64,000 bases of DNA from Burkholderiales bacterium (lineage in GTDB: Bacteria; Pseudomonadota; Gammaproteobacteria; Burkholderiales; Burkholderiaceae_C): assembly GCA_016223165.1 (NCBI GenBank), contig JACRPO010000007.1, positions 310,001 through 374,000 on the forward strand, given 5' to 3'. Below the pieces are notes generated by a model. That model was not told the DNA's origin. It was given only the letters and a program-made list of their open reading frames with translations, and made no database searches. The translations under genes were made by a program, and so were the position numbers. This document shows, in pieces, positions 47,995-58,500 of this stretch. Numbering within the stretch: the first letter of the stretch is position 1; every line of letters starts with the position of its first letter.

Positions 47995-48010
47995 TGGCAC
48001 GGCCCGTGCG
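47995..48010 (+). promoter_or_regulatory. sigma-54 (RpoN) promoter of the pilin genes
   Basis: TGGCACGGCCCGTGCG at 47995-48010 has the sigma-54 layout: GG at 47996-47997 and GC at 48008-48009 with exactly ten bases between, and a perfect TGGCACG -24 element. It lies about 48 bp ahead of the first pilin ATG. Pilin transcription in Pseudomonas and relatives depends on RpoN and PilR, so the match fits known biology. Confidence 0.8.
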
Positions 48011-48057
48011 GTCTTAGGGGTTGCCTAACTCACCTGCCTCTCACAGGAGCCTGCCTC

Positions 48058-48495
48058 ATGAAGCGTCGCATCCAACAAGGTTTCACCCTGATCGAACTGA
48101 TGATCGTCGTGGCGATCATCGGCATCCTCGCCGCCGTCGCGCTGCCGGCTTACCAAGACTACACGGTCCGAGCCAAGGTCTCCGAGGCCATCCTGGCCGC
48201 ATCCGCGTGCCGTACGACCATCACCGAGGCGATTCAGAGTTCCAGCGGCTCGCTCCCCACCGCCAACAACTGGGGCTGCGGCGAGGGCAGCGGCACCACC
48301 CAGTATGTCGGCAACCTCGCCACGGACAATGCCGGCGTCATCACGGTGACGGTCCGCAACATCGCCGCGATCACGGCTGGCGCCGATACCATCACGCTGA
48401 CACCGAACGGCACCATCTCCGCGGGCGGTACCATTAATAGCTGGACGTGCAGCGGTACGGTTGACCGCCGGTACCGGCCCGGCTCTTGCAAGTAA
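48058..48495 (+). CDS. pilA: type IV pilin, first copy
   Basis: Major pilin-type protein of 145 residues. The prepilin leader MKRRIQQG is cut before Phe9 ([20 protein letters not shown]), with Glu at mature position 5. The N-terminal hydrophobic helix is followed by an alpha-beta globular domain. Cysteines are at 51, 74, 131 and 144; the last pair would form the C-terminal disulfide loop. AGGAG precedes the ATG. It differs from the second copy by six residues, all in the C-terminal half. The apparent sigma-54 promoter upstream, tandem copy and downstream ligases indicate a functional type IV pilus locus. Confidence 0.95.
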   Translation: MKRRIQQGFTLIELMIVVAIIGILAAVALPAYQDYTVRAKVSEAILAASACRTTITEAIQSSSGSLPTANNWGCGEGSGTTQYVGNLATDNAGVITVTVRNIAAITAGADTITLTPNGTISAGGTINSWTCSGTVDRRYRPGSCK

Positions 48496-48619
48496 GTCGC
48501 CCAGGCAACCGCAAAGAGCGCGCGGCACACACGAAGCGCGCCGATCGAGTTGCTGCGCCTCCAATAGCGAAGGGGGCCGTTCGCTCCTCTGCGCAACCAA
48601 ATGTAAAGGACATTGATCC

Positions 48620-49057
48620 ATGAAGCGTCGCATCCAGCAGGGTTTCACCCTCATCGAACTGATGATCGTCGTGGCGATCATCGGCATCCTGGCCGCCGTT
48701 GCGCTGCCCGCCTACCAGGACTACACGGTCCGGGCCAAGGTCTCCGAGGCCATCCTGGCCGCGTCTGCGTGCCGCACGACCATCACCGAGGCGATTCAGA
48801 GCTCCAGCGGCTCGCTCCCCACCGCCAACAACTGGGGCTGCGGGGAAGGCAGCGGTAGCACCCAATACGTCGGCAACCTCGCCACGAGCAACGCCGGTGT
48901 CATCACGGTGACGGTCCGCAACATCGCCGCGATCACGGCTGGCAACGATACGATCACGCTGACCCCCAATGGCACCATCGCCGCGGGCGGCAATATCACC
49001 AGCTGGACCTGCAGCGGCACGGTCGACCGCCGGTATCGGCCAGGCTCTTGCAAGTAG
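48620..49057 (+). CDS. pilA: type IV pilin, second copy
   Basis: Tandem duplicate of the preceding pilin, also 145 residues. Residues 1-79 are identical. The six changes are T80S, D90S, A109N, S121A, T125N and N127T, in the region expected to be exposed on the fibre. All four cysteines are kept. It has its own ribosome site (AAAGGA) but no clear promoter in the 124-bp gap, and a strong terminator follows. It may be co-expressed as a minor variant, or act as a donor for gene conversion. Confidence 0.95.
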   Translation: MKRRIQQGFTLIELMIVVAIIGILAAVALPAYQDYTVRAKVSEAILAASACRTTITEAIQSSSGSLPTANNWGCGEGSGSTQYVGNLATSNAGVITVTVRNIAAITAGNDTITLTPNGTIAAGGNITSWTCSGTVDRRYRPGSCK

Positions 49058-49086
49058 CACCGACTTTCGTTCGGTTCTCTCAATGG

Positions 49087-49118
49087 TCAGGCAGCTTCGG
49101 CTGCCTGATCCTCTTTTT
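49087..49118 (+). terminator. rho-independent terminator after the pilins
   Basis: TCAGGCAGC (49087-49095), loop TTCG, GCTGCCTGA (49100-49108) and then a T-run ending at 49118. This is a textbook terminator that limits readthrough from the pilins into the ligase gene starting 20 bp later. Confidence 0.93.
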
Positions 49119-49138
49119 GGCCGCCTGCATCCGCCGGC

Positions 49139-50842
49139 ATGAAACCCATCGCCGAACGCATTGCCGCCGGCCTCCTTTTCTTGCTGCCGGCCGCGTGGTT
49201 GATCCCCAACCACTATCCGCCTTGGCTGAGCGCCTGGTCCGATGGCTGGGCACTACTCACATTGGCGCTGGTGGCTCCGTGGGTCATCAAAGGCACCGCA
49301 AAGATCGATCGGCTCTGGCTCACGCTGCTGGCCGTAGCGGCTTCGTCTGTGGTGCTGCAGTGGGCAACCGGACGAATCTATTACCGCGGCGACGCCCATC
49401 TGGTACTTATCTATCTGTCCGCGTTCGCCGTGGCGCTGCTCTGTGGCTCGTCCATGGCCGACGATGGTCCATCGGACGCAAAGGTGCCACCGCCGGCCTA
49501 CGCATTGCTCAGCGGCTTGGCCATGGCGGCGGTGCTTTCGGTCGGTGTTGCCCTGGAACAGTGGCTGGCCCCGGGCACCTTCGGCCTCTGGTCGGTCGAT
49601 CGGCCGCCCAGTTCGCGCCCGTTTGGCAATGTCGCCCAGCCCAATCATCTCAGCACGCTCTCCTTCATCGGCCTTGTCGCCGTTGCCCTCTTGCGGCAGT
49701 ACCGCATGCTCGCCAGCGGTACCACCTGGCTTGCCGCCGTTTGGCTGGTGGCGGGGATGGCGGCATCGGGATCGCGCACGGCCTTGCTGCAGCTGGGTGC
49801 CCTGTGCGTCCTGTCGTTTGCGACCCGCCGCCGCCTGCTCCTGAGTCCCGGACCCTCGACTTGCGTGGCCTGGGGAGGCGTCTACCTGGCCTTCACCGCG
49901 GCATGGTCCTCCGTCAACCGCCTCTTGTTCGGGTTCGACCTCGGGCGTTCGGTGGAACAAGCTCTCCAGAGCGGCGGAACACGCCCCGGCCACTGGATCA
50001 CCTTGACGGATGCAGCGCTTCGTGAGCCGTGGTTCGGGTACGGCTGGACGCAGGTCTCGGCTGCGCAGATGCGAGCCGCTGGTGACCACGCCCCGATCGG
50101 TGAACACATTGCGCACGCACACAACGTCGTCCTCGATCTGGTGATCTGGACTGGCATTCCGCTTGGGGTGGCCATGTCCTGCGCACTCTTGTTCTGGTTC
50201 TACCGGACGCTCCGTGAGTGCCGCGATCCGTGGGGATTCTGGTCAACGATGGCTGCCCTGGGAGTCCTGATCCACGCGCTCCTGGAGTATCCGCACACTT
50301 ATGCGTACTTCCTGGTTCCGGTCGGCATCCTGTGCGGCATGTCCGGTCGTCGGGTGCCTCTGCCCGCTGTGCGGCTCTCTGCACGAGCCGCCCGCATGGC
50401 TGTCTTGGTCTATGCCGTCATCTTCATCCCCGTCGCCATCGAGTACCCGAATGCCGAGGCGGCTTTCCGAGAACTGCGCATGGAGGCCGCCCGCATATCG
50501 CCGCAGCCGCAGCACCCTGTGACGGATCCGCATCTCGTGCTGACACAGCTCAACCAGCTGCATCGCTTCGCGGCCAGCCGCGCGCAGCCCGACATGCCTG
50601 CCGCCGATCTTGCCTGGATGCGGCAAGTGGCCGGGCGCTTCGGCTACCCTGGCGTCATGCTGCGCTACGCCACAGCCGCAGGCCTCAATGGGCAGCACGC
50701 CGAGGCCGAGGCCACTCTGCGCAGCCTGTGCCACATGCATCCTGCACCACGGTGCGCCGAGATGCGCGATGCGTGGCGCGAGTTGACGACACGCTATCCC
50801 GAACTGCGATCAATCTCTGTCCCCCCCGAGCAACCGAGCTGA
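49139..50842 (+). CDS. PglL/Wzy-type O-oligosaccharyltransferase or O-antigen ligase (1)
   Basis: A 567-residue polytopic membrane protein, about 11-12 helices, of the Wzy_C/WaaL/PglL superfamily. The segment RPFGNVAQPNHLSTLSFIGL near residues 160-179 is characteristic of PglL-like pilin glycosyltransferases. The periplasmic histidine region HIAHAHNVVLDLVIWTGIPL, near 320-339, corresponds to the catalytic loop. The C-terminal 150 residues are soluble and helical. Next to two pilins, it is most likely a pilin O-glycosylase. Its codons use noticeably more A/T in third positions than its neighbours, hinting at later acquisition. No good ribosome site is seen. Confidence 0.85.
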   Translation: MKPIAERIAAGLLFLLPAAWLIPNHYPPWLSAWSDGWALLTLALVAPWVIKGTAKIDRLWLTLLAVAASSVVLQWATGRIYYRGDAHLVLIYLSAFAVALLCGSSMADDGPSDAKVPPPAYALLSGLAMAAVLSVGVALEQWLAPGTFGLWSVDRPPSSRPFGNVAQPNHLSTLSFIGLVAVALLRQYRMLASGTTWLAAVWLVAGMAASGSRTALLQLGALCVLSFATRRRLLLSPGPSTCVAWGGVYLAFTAAWSSVNRLLFGFDLGRSVEQALQSGGTRPGHWITLTDAALREPWFGYGWTQVSAAQMRAAGDHAPIGEHIAHAHNVVLDLVIWTGIPLGVAMSCALLFWFYRTLRECRDPWGFWSTMAALGVLIHALLEYPHTYAYFLVPVGILCGMSGRRVPLPAVRLSARAARMAVLVYAVIFIPVAIEYPNAEAAFRELRMEAARISPQPQHPVTDPHLVLTQLNQLHRFAASRAQPDMPAADLAWMRQVAGRFGYPGVMLRYATAAGLNGQHAEAEATLRSLCHMHPAPRCAEMRDAWRELTTRYPELRSISVPPEQPS

Positions 50843-50890
50843 TTCGCCGGCGCGGCAAACGAGGCGTTGGTTCGCCAGGCGCCGCCAATA

Positions 50891-52861
50891 ATGATGTTCA
50901 TGTCGTTGTCCTCCACTCGGCGGCACTCGCGGTGGGGCGTAACCGCGCTCTCCCTTGCCGCCGCATGCTCCCCGTCGCTGCTTGCGTACAACCAGTCTCC
51001 CTCGCCGACCTTCCTGAATCAGGCGTTGGCTCTGGCGCTGTGGGGCGCGTTCGTGCTCGTATCCACTCCGGGCTCACCGGGGCGCGGCGTTGCACTTCTG
51101 CTGTCGGTTCCGACCGTTGTCGCGTTGGGTGTGCTCTGGTCGTGGCTACCGGGGTCCTTGCCGGCCAGCCTAGCCTTCTCGGCGCTCGGCCTGTTGTTCG
51201 CTGCCGGGGTGCTGGCCTGCGCGGGTGCGGCGGCACGGCGCGACGCGCGTGCTGCCGGCCTCTTCACCGCCTTCGCCACCGCCTGGGTCATCGCCGGCCT
51301 GCTCAACATGGCCGTGGCCCTGGTGCAGGTCTTCGCCCCCCACCTGGCCGACGGCGACTGGATCGCCTCGACCAGCCTGGCCGGGCGTGCGGTGGGTAAT
51401 CTGCGCCAGCCGAACCACCTCAGCAGCCTGCTGCTGTGGTCGACCATCGCCACCGTGGCGCTGGTCGAGCTCGGCGCGCTGTCGCGCCGCCTGGGCGCGG
51501 CGCTGGTGGCGATCTTCGTCTTCGGCGTCGTGCTCACCGCCTCGCGCACCGGCCTGCTCAGCGTCGTGCTGCTCGCCATCTGGGGTGCTGTCGATCGGCG
51601 CCTCGCGCCGCGCACCCGCATCCTGCTGCTGGCCGCACCGCTGCTCTACGCGCTCGCCTGGGCCGGCATGGACCAATGGGCCAAGCTGTCGCAGAGCACC
51701 TTCGGCGGCGCCGTGCGCGCGGCCGAGGACGCGGCAGCAGGGAGCGACATCTCGAGCGCGCGCTTCGCCATCTGGGCGCAGACGCTGGCGCTCATCCGCG
51801 AGTCGCCATGGGCCGGCGTCGGCTTCGGCGAGTTCAACTTCGCGTGGACGCTCACGCCCTTCACCGACCGGCCAAGGGCTTTCTTCGACCACACGCACAA
51901 CCTGCCACTGCACCTTGCGGTCGAGCTCGGGCTGCCGCTCGCTGCGGCCGTGATGGCGCTGTTGCTCGCGGCCCTGTGGCGCGCTGCCCGCCAGGCCTGG
52001 CGGGCTCCGGCCCGGCGCCCTGACGCGGGCCACAACGCGGGCCCTGACGACACCGCCGGCGCGCGCGCCGGCGTGCTGATGGTGCTGATGATCGGCCTGC
52101 ACAGCCTGCTCGAATATCCGCTCTGGTACTCCTACTTCCTGTTGCCCGCCGCGTGGGTCTGGGGCTACGCGCTCGGCAAGCCGGCGGGCGCGGACGCGCA
52201 CGCATCCGCATACGCACACGCACACGCACACGCGGGGTCGACAGGCGCCGATGCGCCGCTCCCCGCGCGGCCGTCGCTCGTGCTCAACGCCGCCGCCGCG
52301 GCGGTCGTGCTCGGGACGGCGCTCGCGATCGTCGACTACACGCGCGTCGTCGCCATCTTCGATTCGGCCGAGGGTGAAGCGCCGCTGGCCGAGCGCATCG
52401 AACGCGGCCGCCGCAGCCTGCTCTTCTCGCACCATGCCGACTACGCCGCCGTCACCTCCGGCGTTGCGATGCGCGATGCGCCGGCCTCGTTCGCCAATAC
52501 CACGCACTACCTGCTCGACAGCCGCCTGATGATCGCCTGGGCCGAGTGGCTCGAGGCGCAGGGCCGGCACGACCTGGCCCGGCATCTCGCCGCGCGGCTG
52601 CGCGAATTCCGCTCGCCCGACGCGGCGGAGTTCTTCGCGCCGTGCCAAGCGGCTTCGGCGCCCGACGCGGCTGCCACGCCCGGGGTGCCCGGCGAGCATG
52701 GCGTGCAGACCGCGCAGCGCACGCAGACCGCGCCGGCCACGCCGATGGCGGCGGCACCTGCCGCGGCGGCGCCCCCCGCACCGCCGCTGCCTTTCCAATG
52801 CCGGGCGCCGCAGCGCACACCGCATTGGCGCGAGTACCTGCCGGCACGGCCGGCGCGATGA
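50891..52861 (+). CDS. PglL/Wzy-type O-oligosaccharyltransferase or O-antigen ligase (2)
   Basis: Second ligase of the same superfamily, 656 residues from ATG 50891 (a TTG at 50867 is in frame). It shares the hallmarks VGNLRQPNHLSSLLLW and FFDHTHNLPLHLAVELGLPL and has LHSLLEYPLWYSYFLLPAAW, all typical of the PglL/Wzy_C_2 group. A cytoplasmic loop is unusually rich in His-Ala (DAHASAYAHAHAHAG), made by an ACGCAC hexamer repeat near 52194-52234. A soluble C-terminal region ends in an Ala/Pro-rich tail. Its base composition matches the surrounding genome, unlike the first ligase. Confidence 0.86.
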   Translation: MMFMSLSSTRRHSRWGVTALSLAAACSPSLLAYNQSPSPTFLNQALALALWGAFVLVSTPGSPGRGVALLLSVPTVVALGVLWSWLPGSLPASLAFSALGLLFAAGVLACAGAAARRDARAAGLFTAFATAWVIAGLLNMAVALVQVFAPHLADGDWIASTSLAGRAVGNLRQPNHLSSLLLWSTIATVALVELGALSRRLGAALVAIFVFGVVLTASRTGLLSVVLLAIWGAVDRRLAPRTRILLLAAPLLYALAWAGMDQWAKLSQSTFGGAVRAAEDAAAGSDISSARFAIWAQTLALIRESPWAGVGFGEFNFAWTLTPFTDRPRAFFDHTHNLPLHLAVELGLPLAAAVMALLLAALWRAARQAWRAPARRPDAGHNAGPDDTAGARAGVLMVLMIGLHSLLEYPLWYSYFLLPAAWVWGYALGKPAGADAHASAYAHAHAHAGSTGADAPLPARPSLVLNAAAAAVVLGTALAIVDYTRVVAIFDSAEGEAPLAERIERGRRSLLFSHHADYAAVTSGVAMRDAPASFANTTHYLLDSRLMIAWAEWLEAQGRHDLARHLAARLREFRSPDAAEFFAPCQAASAPDAAATPGVPGEHGVQTAQRTQTAPATPMAAAPAAAAPPAPPLPFQCRAPQRTPHWREYLPARPAR

Positions 52862-52911
52862 GTTCGCCCCGCTGGCGCAGTCCGCCGTCGCGATGAGCGC
52901 GTCGGCGCGCC

Positions 52912-53481
52912 TCAGCCCGCCGCCGCGGCGCGCCAGTCGCCCGACTTCCCGCCGCGCTTCTCAAGCACGCGGATGCCGTGCATCACCATGCCGCGGTCGG
53001 CCGCCTTGCACATGTCGTACACCGTGAGCAGGCCCACCTGCACGGCGGTGAGCGCTTCCATCTCGACGCCCGTCACGCCCACCGTTTCCACCTGCGCCCG
53101 GCAGCGCACGCGGCTCGCGGCCGCGTCGAGCTCGAAGTCCACCGCCACGCGCGTGATGGGCAGCGGATGGCACAGCGGCACCAGCTCGGCCGTGCGCTTG
53201 GCGCCCTGGATGGCGGCGATGCGCGCCACCGCGATGACGTCGCCTTTCTTCGCGCGGCCTGCCGCGACGAGCTCGAAGGTCGCCGGCAGCATGCTGATGT
53301 AGCCCTCGGCGAGCGCGACGCGGTGCGTCGCCGCCTTCGTGCTCACATCAACCATGTGCGCCTCGCCGCGCGCGTCGAAGTGGGTGAGCGGGCTCGCCGG
53401 CGTGCCTTCGCGCGGGCTCGCCGGCGTCCCTTTGGCCGGGCTCGTGAGAGTCCCTTTCCTCCTCTTCGCAGGGCCGGTCAT
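52912..53481 (-). CDS. moaC: cyclic pyranopterin monophosphate synthase
   Basis: Second enzyme of molybdopterin synthesis, making cPMP from the MoaA product. The 189-residue protein has the family core [20 protein letters not shown], the catalytic-site segments [15 protein letters not shown] and [16 protein letters not shown], and [13 protein letters not shown]. The family is usually about 160 long; the extra 25-30 N-terminal residues ([19 protein letters not shown]) come from three 24-bp repeats. The start ATG 53481 is the only ATG just ahead of them. It is divergent from the M48 protease gene across 129 bp. No other mo genes are in the window. Confidence 0.94.
   Translation of the reverse strand: MTGPAKRRKGTLTSPAKGTPASPREGTPASPLTHFDARGEAHMVDVSTKAATHRVALAEGYISMLPATFELVAAGRAKKGDVIAVARIAAIQGAKRTAELVPLCHPLPITRVAVDFELDAAASRVRCRAQVETVGVTGVEMEALTAVQVGLLTVYDMCKAADRGMVMHGIRVLEKRGGKSGDWRAAAAG
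53389..53460. repeat. three 24-bp tandem repeats at the moaC N-terminus
   Basis: Exactly three contiguous 24-bp units (53389-53412, 53413-53436, 53437-53460) open with CGGGCTCG. The first two share CGGGCTCGCCGGCGT. On the coding strand they give eight-residue steps of the type TPASPREG just after the start codon of moaC. Confidence 0.9.
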
Positions 53482-53610
53482 GGCGCGAGCAACCTTCAGC
53501 AACATGGCAATGTCATCATTGTCTCCCCGCCGAGGAACGCCCGGTCCGCCGGGTGCTCCAATCGGGTCGGCGCCACGCTCCGTGGCGCCCTCAGCGAGAG
53601 CCCGCGCCTG

Positions 53611-55386
53611 ATGCCACCCCTTGCCCCACTGCCCCGCCGCGTGCTGTGCCTGGCGCTCAGCGCCACGCTCTCGCTCGCCACGCCCGCCGGCCTCGCACAG
53701 GATCTGCCTGCGCCGCGCCTGCCCGCCCTCGGCGACGCCGGCACCGAAGACCTGAGCATCGGCGACGAGCGGCGCCTGGGCGAGCAGATCATGCGCGAGG
53801 CGCGGCGCGACCCCGCCTGGCTCGACGACCCCGTGCTGCTGGCCTACATGCAGACGCTCTGGCAGCCGCTGGTGCAGGCGGCGCGCGAGCGCGGCGACAT
53901 CGACAGCAACCTCGATCGCCAGTTCCCGTGGGAGATCTTCCTCGTGCGCGACCGCTCGGTGAACGCCTTCGCGCTGCCCGGCGGCTACGTCGGCGTGCAC
54001 CTGGGGCTGCTCGCCATCACCGGCAACCGCGACCAGCTCGCCTCGGTGCTGGCGCACGAGCTCTCGCACGTCACGCAGCGGCACATCGCGCGCGGTGTGG
54101 GCAATGCACGCAGCACCTCGCTGGTGGGCATCGCGGGCATGCTGCTCGCCATCCTCGCGGCCAGCCGCGCCAACAACATCGACATGGCCAACGCCGCCAT
54201 CATGGGCGGGCAGGGCGCGGCGCTGCAGGGGCAGCTCAACTTCTCGCGCGAGATGGAACGCGAGGCCGACCGCATCGGCTTCGCCGTGCTCTCCGGTGCC
54301 GGCTTCGCCACCGCCGGCATGGCGCAGATGTTCGAGCGCCTGCAGGGCAACGCCGCCGTCGCCGACAGCGGCGCCTTCCCGTACCTGCGCACGCACCCGT
54401 TGACGGTCGAGCGCATCAGCGAAGCACGCAACCGCGTGCTGCTCGCCCGCACCGAGCCGCAGCCGCGCGCCAGCGCGCTGCACGCGCTGATGCAGGCGCG
54501 CGCGCGCGTGCTGATGGACCCGAACCCGCAGGCCCTGCAGCGGCTCGCCGGTGGCGGCACCTCGTCGCCGCAGGCGGCCGACCGCGTCGCCGCGCTCTAC
54601 TCCGCCGCGCTCGCGCAATCGGCGCTCGGCCGCGGTGTCGCCGCGGAGGAACAAGCGGCGCAGGCCTTGCGCCTCGCGCAGACGCTCGTGCCGCGCGAAC
54701 CCGAGGCCGAGCGCGTGCTCGCGCTCATGCCGGCCGAAGCCCGCCTGGCTTCCGGCGATGGCGCCGGCGCCTGGCGTGCGTTGGAGTCGGCCGCGGAGCC
54801 CGCGCCCATTGCGCGGACCGCGCCGGAGGCCGCGAGTGCACGGAGCACGCCGGATGCCCCGGGCGCGCAGAGCACGCAGAGCGCGCAGAGCGCGCCAGGC
54901 GCGGCAACAGCAGACGCACCGGCCTCGGCCCTCGCGCGCAACGACCGCAGCCTGCTCACGCTGCGCGCCCGCGCCGCGCTCAAGTGGCACGAGCGCGATG
55001 CGCGCGCCGCCGCCGGCGCCGTGCGCACCAGCACCGAGGCGCTGCAGACTTGGCTCAGCGAGCACGGGCAGGACGCGCCGGCCTGGGAGTTGCTCGCCGG
55101 CACCTCCGACGCGCTCGGCCAGAAGCTGCGCAGCCTGCGCGCCGCCGCCGAGTCGCGCGCGGCGCTCGGCGACCTCGCCGGTGCCATCGACCGCCTGCGT
55201 GCCGCGCAGGCCGTCGCGCGCGGTGGGAGCGCCGGCACCGGCGCGGCCGGCGGCGGCGGCGCCACCGACTTCATCGACGCCTCGATCATCGATACCCGCC
55301 TGCGCCACTTGCTCGAAGAGCGGCGGCGGCTCGCGCTGGAAGCCCGCCAGCGTGGCGACCGCGGCGACCGCGACGACCCTCGCTGA
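53611..55386 (+). CDS. periplasmic M48 metalloprotease with TPR-like region (BepA-like)
   Basis: A 591-residue exported zinc protease resembling BepA, which handles outer-membrane protein quality control, including LptD, in E. coli. A signal peptide is present ([20 protein letters not shown]). The zinc motif is HELSH (H149, E150, H153) in [20 protein letters not shown], with the third ligand Glu in [20 protein letters not shown]. The C-terminal half is helical and TPR-like, interrupted by an Ala/Ser/Gln linker built from three 9-bp repeats (54865-54891). It is divergent from moaC. With LptD and SurA encoded in the same window, a linked role is plausible. Confidence 0.92.
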   Translation: MPPLAPLPRRVLCLALSATLSLATPAGLAQDLPAPRLPALGDAGTEDLSIGDERRLGEQIMREARRDPAWLDDPVLLAYMQTLWQPLVQAARERGDIDSNLDRQFPWEIFLVRDRSVNAFALPGGYVGVHLGLLAITGNRDQLASVLAHELSHVTQRHIARGVGNARSTSLVGIAGMLLAILAASRANNIDMANAAIMGGQGAALQGQLNFSREMEREADRIGFAVLSGAGFATAGMAQMFERLQGNAAVADSGAFPYLRTHPLTVERISEARNRVLLARTEPQPRASALHALMQARARVLMDPNPQALQRLAGGGTSSPQAADRVAALYSAALAQSALGRGVAAEEQAAQALRLAQTLVPREPEAERVLALMPAEARLASGDGAGAWRALESAAEPAPIARTAPEAASARSTPDAPGAQSTQSAQSAPGAATADAPASALARNDRSLLTLRARAALKWHERDARAAAGAVRTSTEALQTWLSEHGQDAPAWELLAGTSDALGQKLRSLRAAAESRAALGDLAGAIDRLRAAQAVARGGSAGTGAAGGGGATDFIDASIIDTRLRHLLEERRRLALEARQRGDRGDRDDPR

Positions 55387-55548
55387 TTCAGCGCCGGCGG
55401 CGCCGGCCCACGCTGCCGCCGCGCGCGCGGCGCCTTTCAAACGCCAACAAATTCCTCCGCCCGCGCGACGGGTGCGCGCGTGCCTGCGGCCAGAATCCCG
55501 GGCGCCGGGGCCCGCTGCGTTTGCATCGGTGTCGGCGAGGAGGCGCGC

Positions 55549-58500
55549 ATGAGGCCCAGGGCCATTTCCGAGGCAAAGACCGCCGCGCGGCCAGGCCGTG
55601 CCGGGCGGGTGCCGCTGCTGCTCGTGGCCGCGCTCGCGGCGTGGCCGGCGCAGGACGCACACGCCGCACGCGTCGCCGGTGTCACGCCGCAAGGCGAGGT
55701 GGGCGTGGTGCGGCAGGTGGCCGTGCGCTTCGACGCCTCCGTCGTCAATGCGGGCGATCCGCGCGTGCCGGCGCCGTTCAAGCTCTCGTGCAACGGCGCC
55801 ACGCCGGCAGGCAGCGGCTATTGGCTCGACGACCGCCGCTGGGTCTACGACCTCGCCGAGGCGCTGCCGGCCGGGCAGCGCTGCACGCTGCGCGCCGAGG
55901 CCACGTTTCGCCCGGGCGGCGCGGCGCTCGAAGGGCCGGCCGAATACGCGTTCAGCACGGGCGCGCCGGCGGTGGTGTCGCTGTGGCCGACGCCCGGCAC
56001 GCGTGTCGAAGAAGACCAGCACTTCCTGCTGCAGCTCACCGGCCCCGTCGACGCCGCCAGCGTCGCGCGCCAGGCCTGGTGCGAGGCCGAAGGCGTGGGC
56101 GAGCGCATCCCGCTGCGCGTCGCCGAGCCCGCCCTGCGCGACCAGGTGCTGCGGCGGCAGGGTCGCTTTGCGGGCGGCGGGCGCGGTGGCCGCGCCGCCG
56201 CCAGCGAGGCGGCCTTCGCCGCGCGCCACGTGCTGCTCGCCTGCCAGCGCCTCTTCGCACCCGACGGCCGCGTGCGCCTCGTCTGGGGCGCGGGCATCGC
56301 CGGCGTGACCCTCGCCGGGCAGGCGCCGCTCGTCACGCGCGAAAAGCAGCAGTGGCAATGGCCCGTGCGGCCGCGTTTCGCCGCCGAGTTCAGCTGCGAG
56401 CGTGAGAGCGCCGGCGCGCCCTGCCTGCCGCTGCGGCCGCTGACGCTGCGCTTCAATGCGCCGGTGCCGCGCGAGGTGGCTGCGGCCGCCCGGCTGGTGC
56501 CGGCCGCAACCGTCGGCGCTGCCCCCGCGACGCCCGCGGCAGCGCCCGCCCCGATCGCCCCCAGGCTCGACGACGAGGACCGCCGCGCCGCCACGATCAC
56601 CGAGGTGCGCTTCGCGGCCCCGCTGCCCGAGAACACGCGCTTCCAGATCACGCTGCCGGCGGACCTGAAAGACGACGCCGGACGGCCGCTCGCCAACGCC
56701 GCGAGCTTTCCGCTCGCCGTCGCCACCGGCGGGCTGCCGCCGCTGGCCAAGTTCGCCGGCGCGCCCTTCGGCATCGTCGAGGCGCCCGCGCAGGCTCGCT
56801 CCGGTGACAAGGACGCCGCCGTCGCCCTGCTGCCGCTCACGCTGCGCCACGTGCAGGCCGACCTCGCCGGCCTCGCCACCACCGGGCAGGTGGCGATCAA
56901 GCGCCTCTCGCCCGAGCTCACCGACGCGGCGCTGCTCGCCTGGATCGGGCGCGTGCAGCGCTGGCACGAGCGCGACCTGCCGGCCAAGGAGGCGGGGCTG
57001 CCGCCCTCGCAGTGGAGCGAGACCGTCAGCGAGAGCGAGACGATGGCCGACGGCCGCGTGCGCACGCGCACCGTCAAGCGCGACAAGCACGTACCCTCGC
57101 GCGAGCTGTCGATCTTCGTCGGCGAGACCGACGTGCGCCGCGCCGAGCTGCCGCAGCTCAAGGACACGCAACCCCGCGCGACCGAGGTGCTCGGCGTGCC
57201 GCTGCGCGAACGCGGCTACCACGTCGTCGAGGTCAGCTCGCGCATCCTCGGCGAGTCGCTGCTGGCGAAGAAGGAGCCGATGTTCGCGCGCACCGGCGTG
57301 CTCGTCACCAACCTCGCCGTGCACTTCAAGAAGGGCCGCAGCTCGAGCCTGGTGTGGGTGACCTCGCTCGACCGCGGCCGCCCGGTGGCCGGCGCGCGCG
57401 TGTCGGTCAACGACTGCAACGGCCTGCCGCTGTGGGGCGGGCAGACCGACGCGCGCGGCATCGCGCGCATCGAGCGCGGCTTCGACGAAAGCCAGAACGG
57501 CGACGGCAGCGAGGGCCGGTGCCTCACCGGCGACGGCTTCTTCGTCACCGCACGCACGGCGCCCACGGCGGATCGCGGCGGCGACCTCGGCTTCGTCTTC
57601 AGCCGCTGGGTCAGGGGCATCGAGCCGTGGCGGTTCAACACGAGCCTGGCCAGCGGCACCGCGCCCGACCGCCGCGCGCACACCGTCTTCGACCGCGAGC
57701 TGCTCAAGCGCGGCGAGACGGTCTCGATGAAGCACTTCGTGCGCGACGAGACCGAGCACGGCCTCGCCTACACCGCCCCGGAGCACCTGCCCGATACGGT
57801 GGTCATCACGCATGTCGGCAGCGGCCAGGAGGCGACGCTGCCGCTCGCCTGGACCGGCCAGCCCGCGCGTTCGGCGCTCAGCCGGTGGGCGGTGCCGAAG
57901 AACGCCGCGCTCGGCCTGTACGACGTGGCCTTGAAGCGCGGCGACCGCAGCCTGCAAAGCGGCTCGTTCCGCGTCGAGGACTTCCGCGTGCCGCTGGTCG
58001 ATGCGCGGCTGGCCATACCCGCGGCCGCGGGAGGCACGCGAAGCCCGGGCGGCGCCGGTCGCGGCGTGCTCATCGCGCCGGCCGACGTCGAGTTTCAGGC
58101 GCAGGTCAATGCGATGGCCGGCGGGCCGATGCCCGGCCTCGCGCTGGCGCTGTCGGCGCTGTTGCGCGACACCGAACCGCGCTTCGCCGGCCACGAGGAC
58201 TTCGCCTTCGGCCTCGCCGAGCGCTCGCGCGACGAAGAAGAGGCCGGCGTCACCGCCGACGGCAGCGACAGCGGCGACGGCAGCGGCACGCGCACCGTGG
58301 CGCGCCAGCTGCCGGCGCGCACCGACCTGCAGGGCGCGGCACGCATCCACGTGCCCGGCCTGCCGGCGCTGCGTGGCCCGGCCGAACTGGTGGCCGAGAT
58401 GAGCTTCGCCGACCCCAACGGCGAGACGCAGACGGTGTCGCGGCGCCTGTTGCTCTGGCCGGCGGCCGTCGTCGTCGGCCTGCGCGCGCCCGACTGGGCC

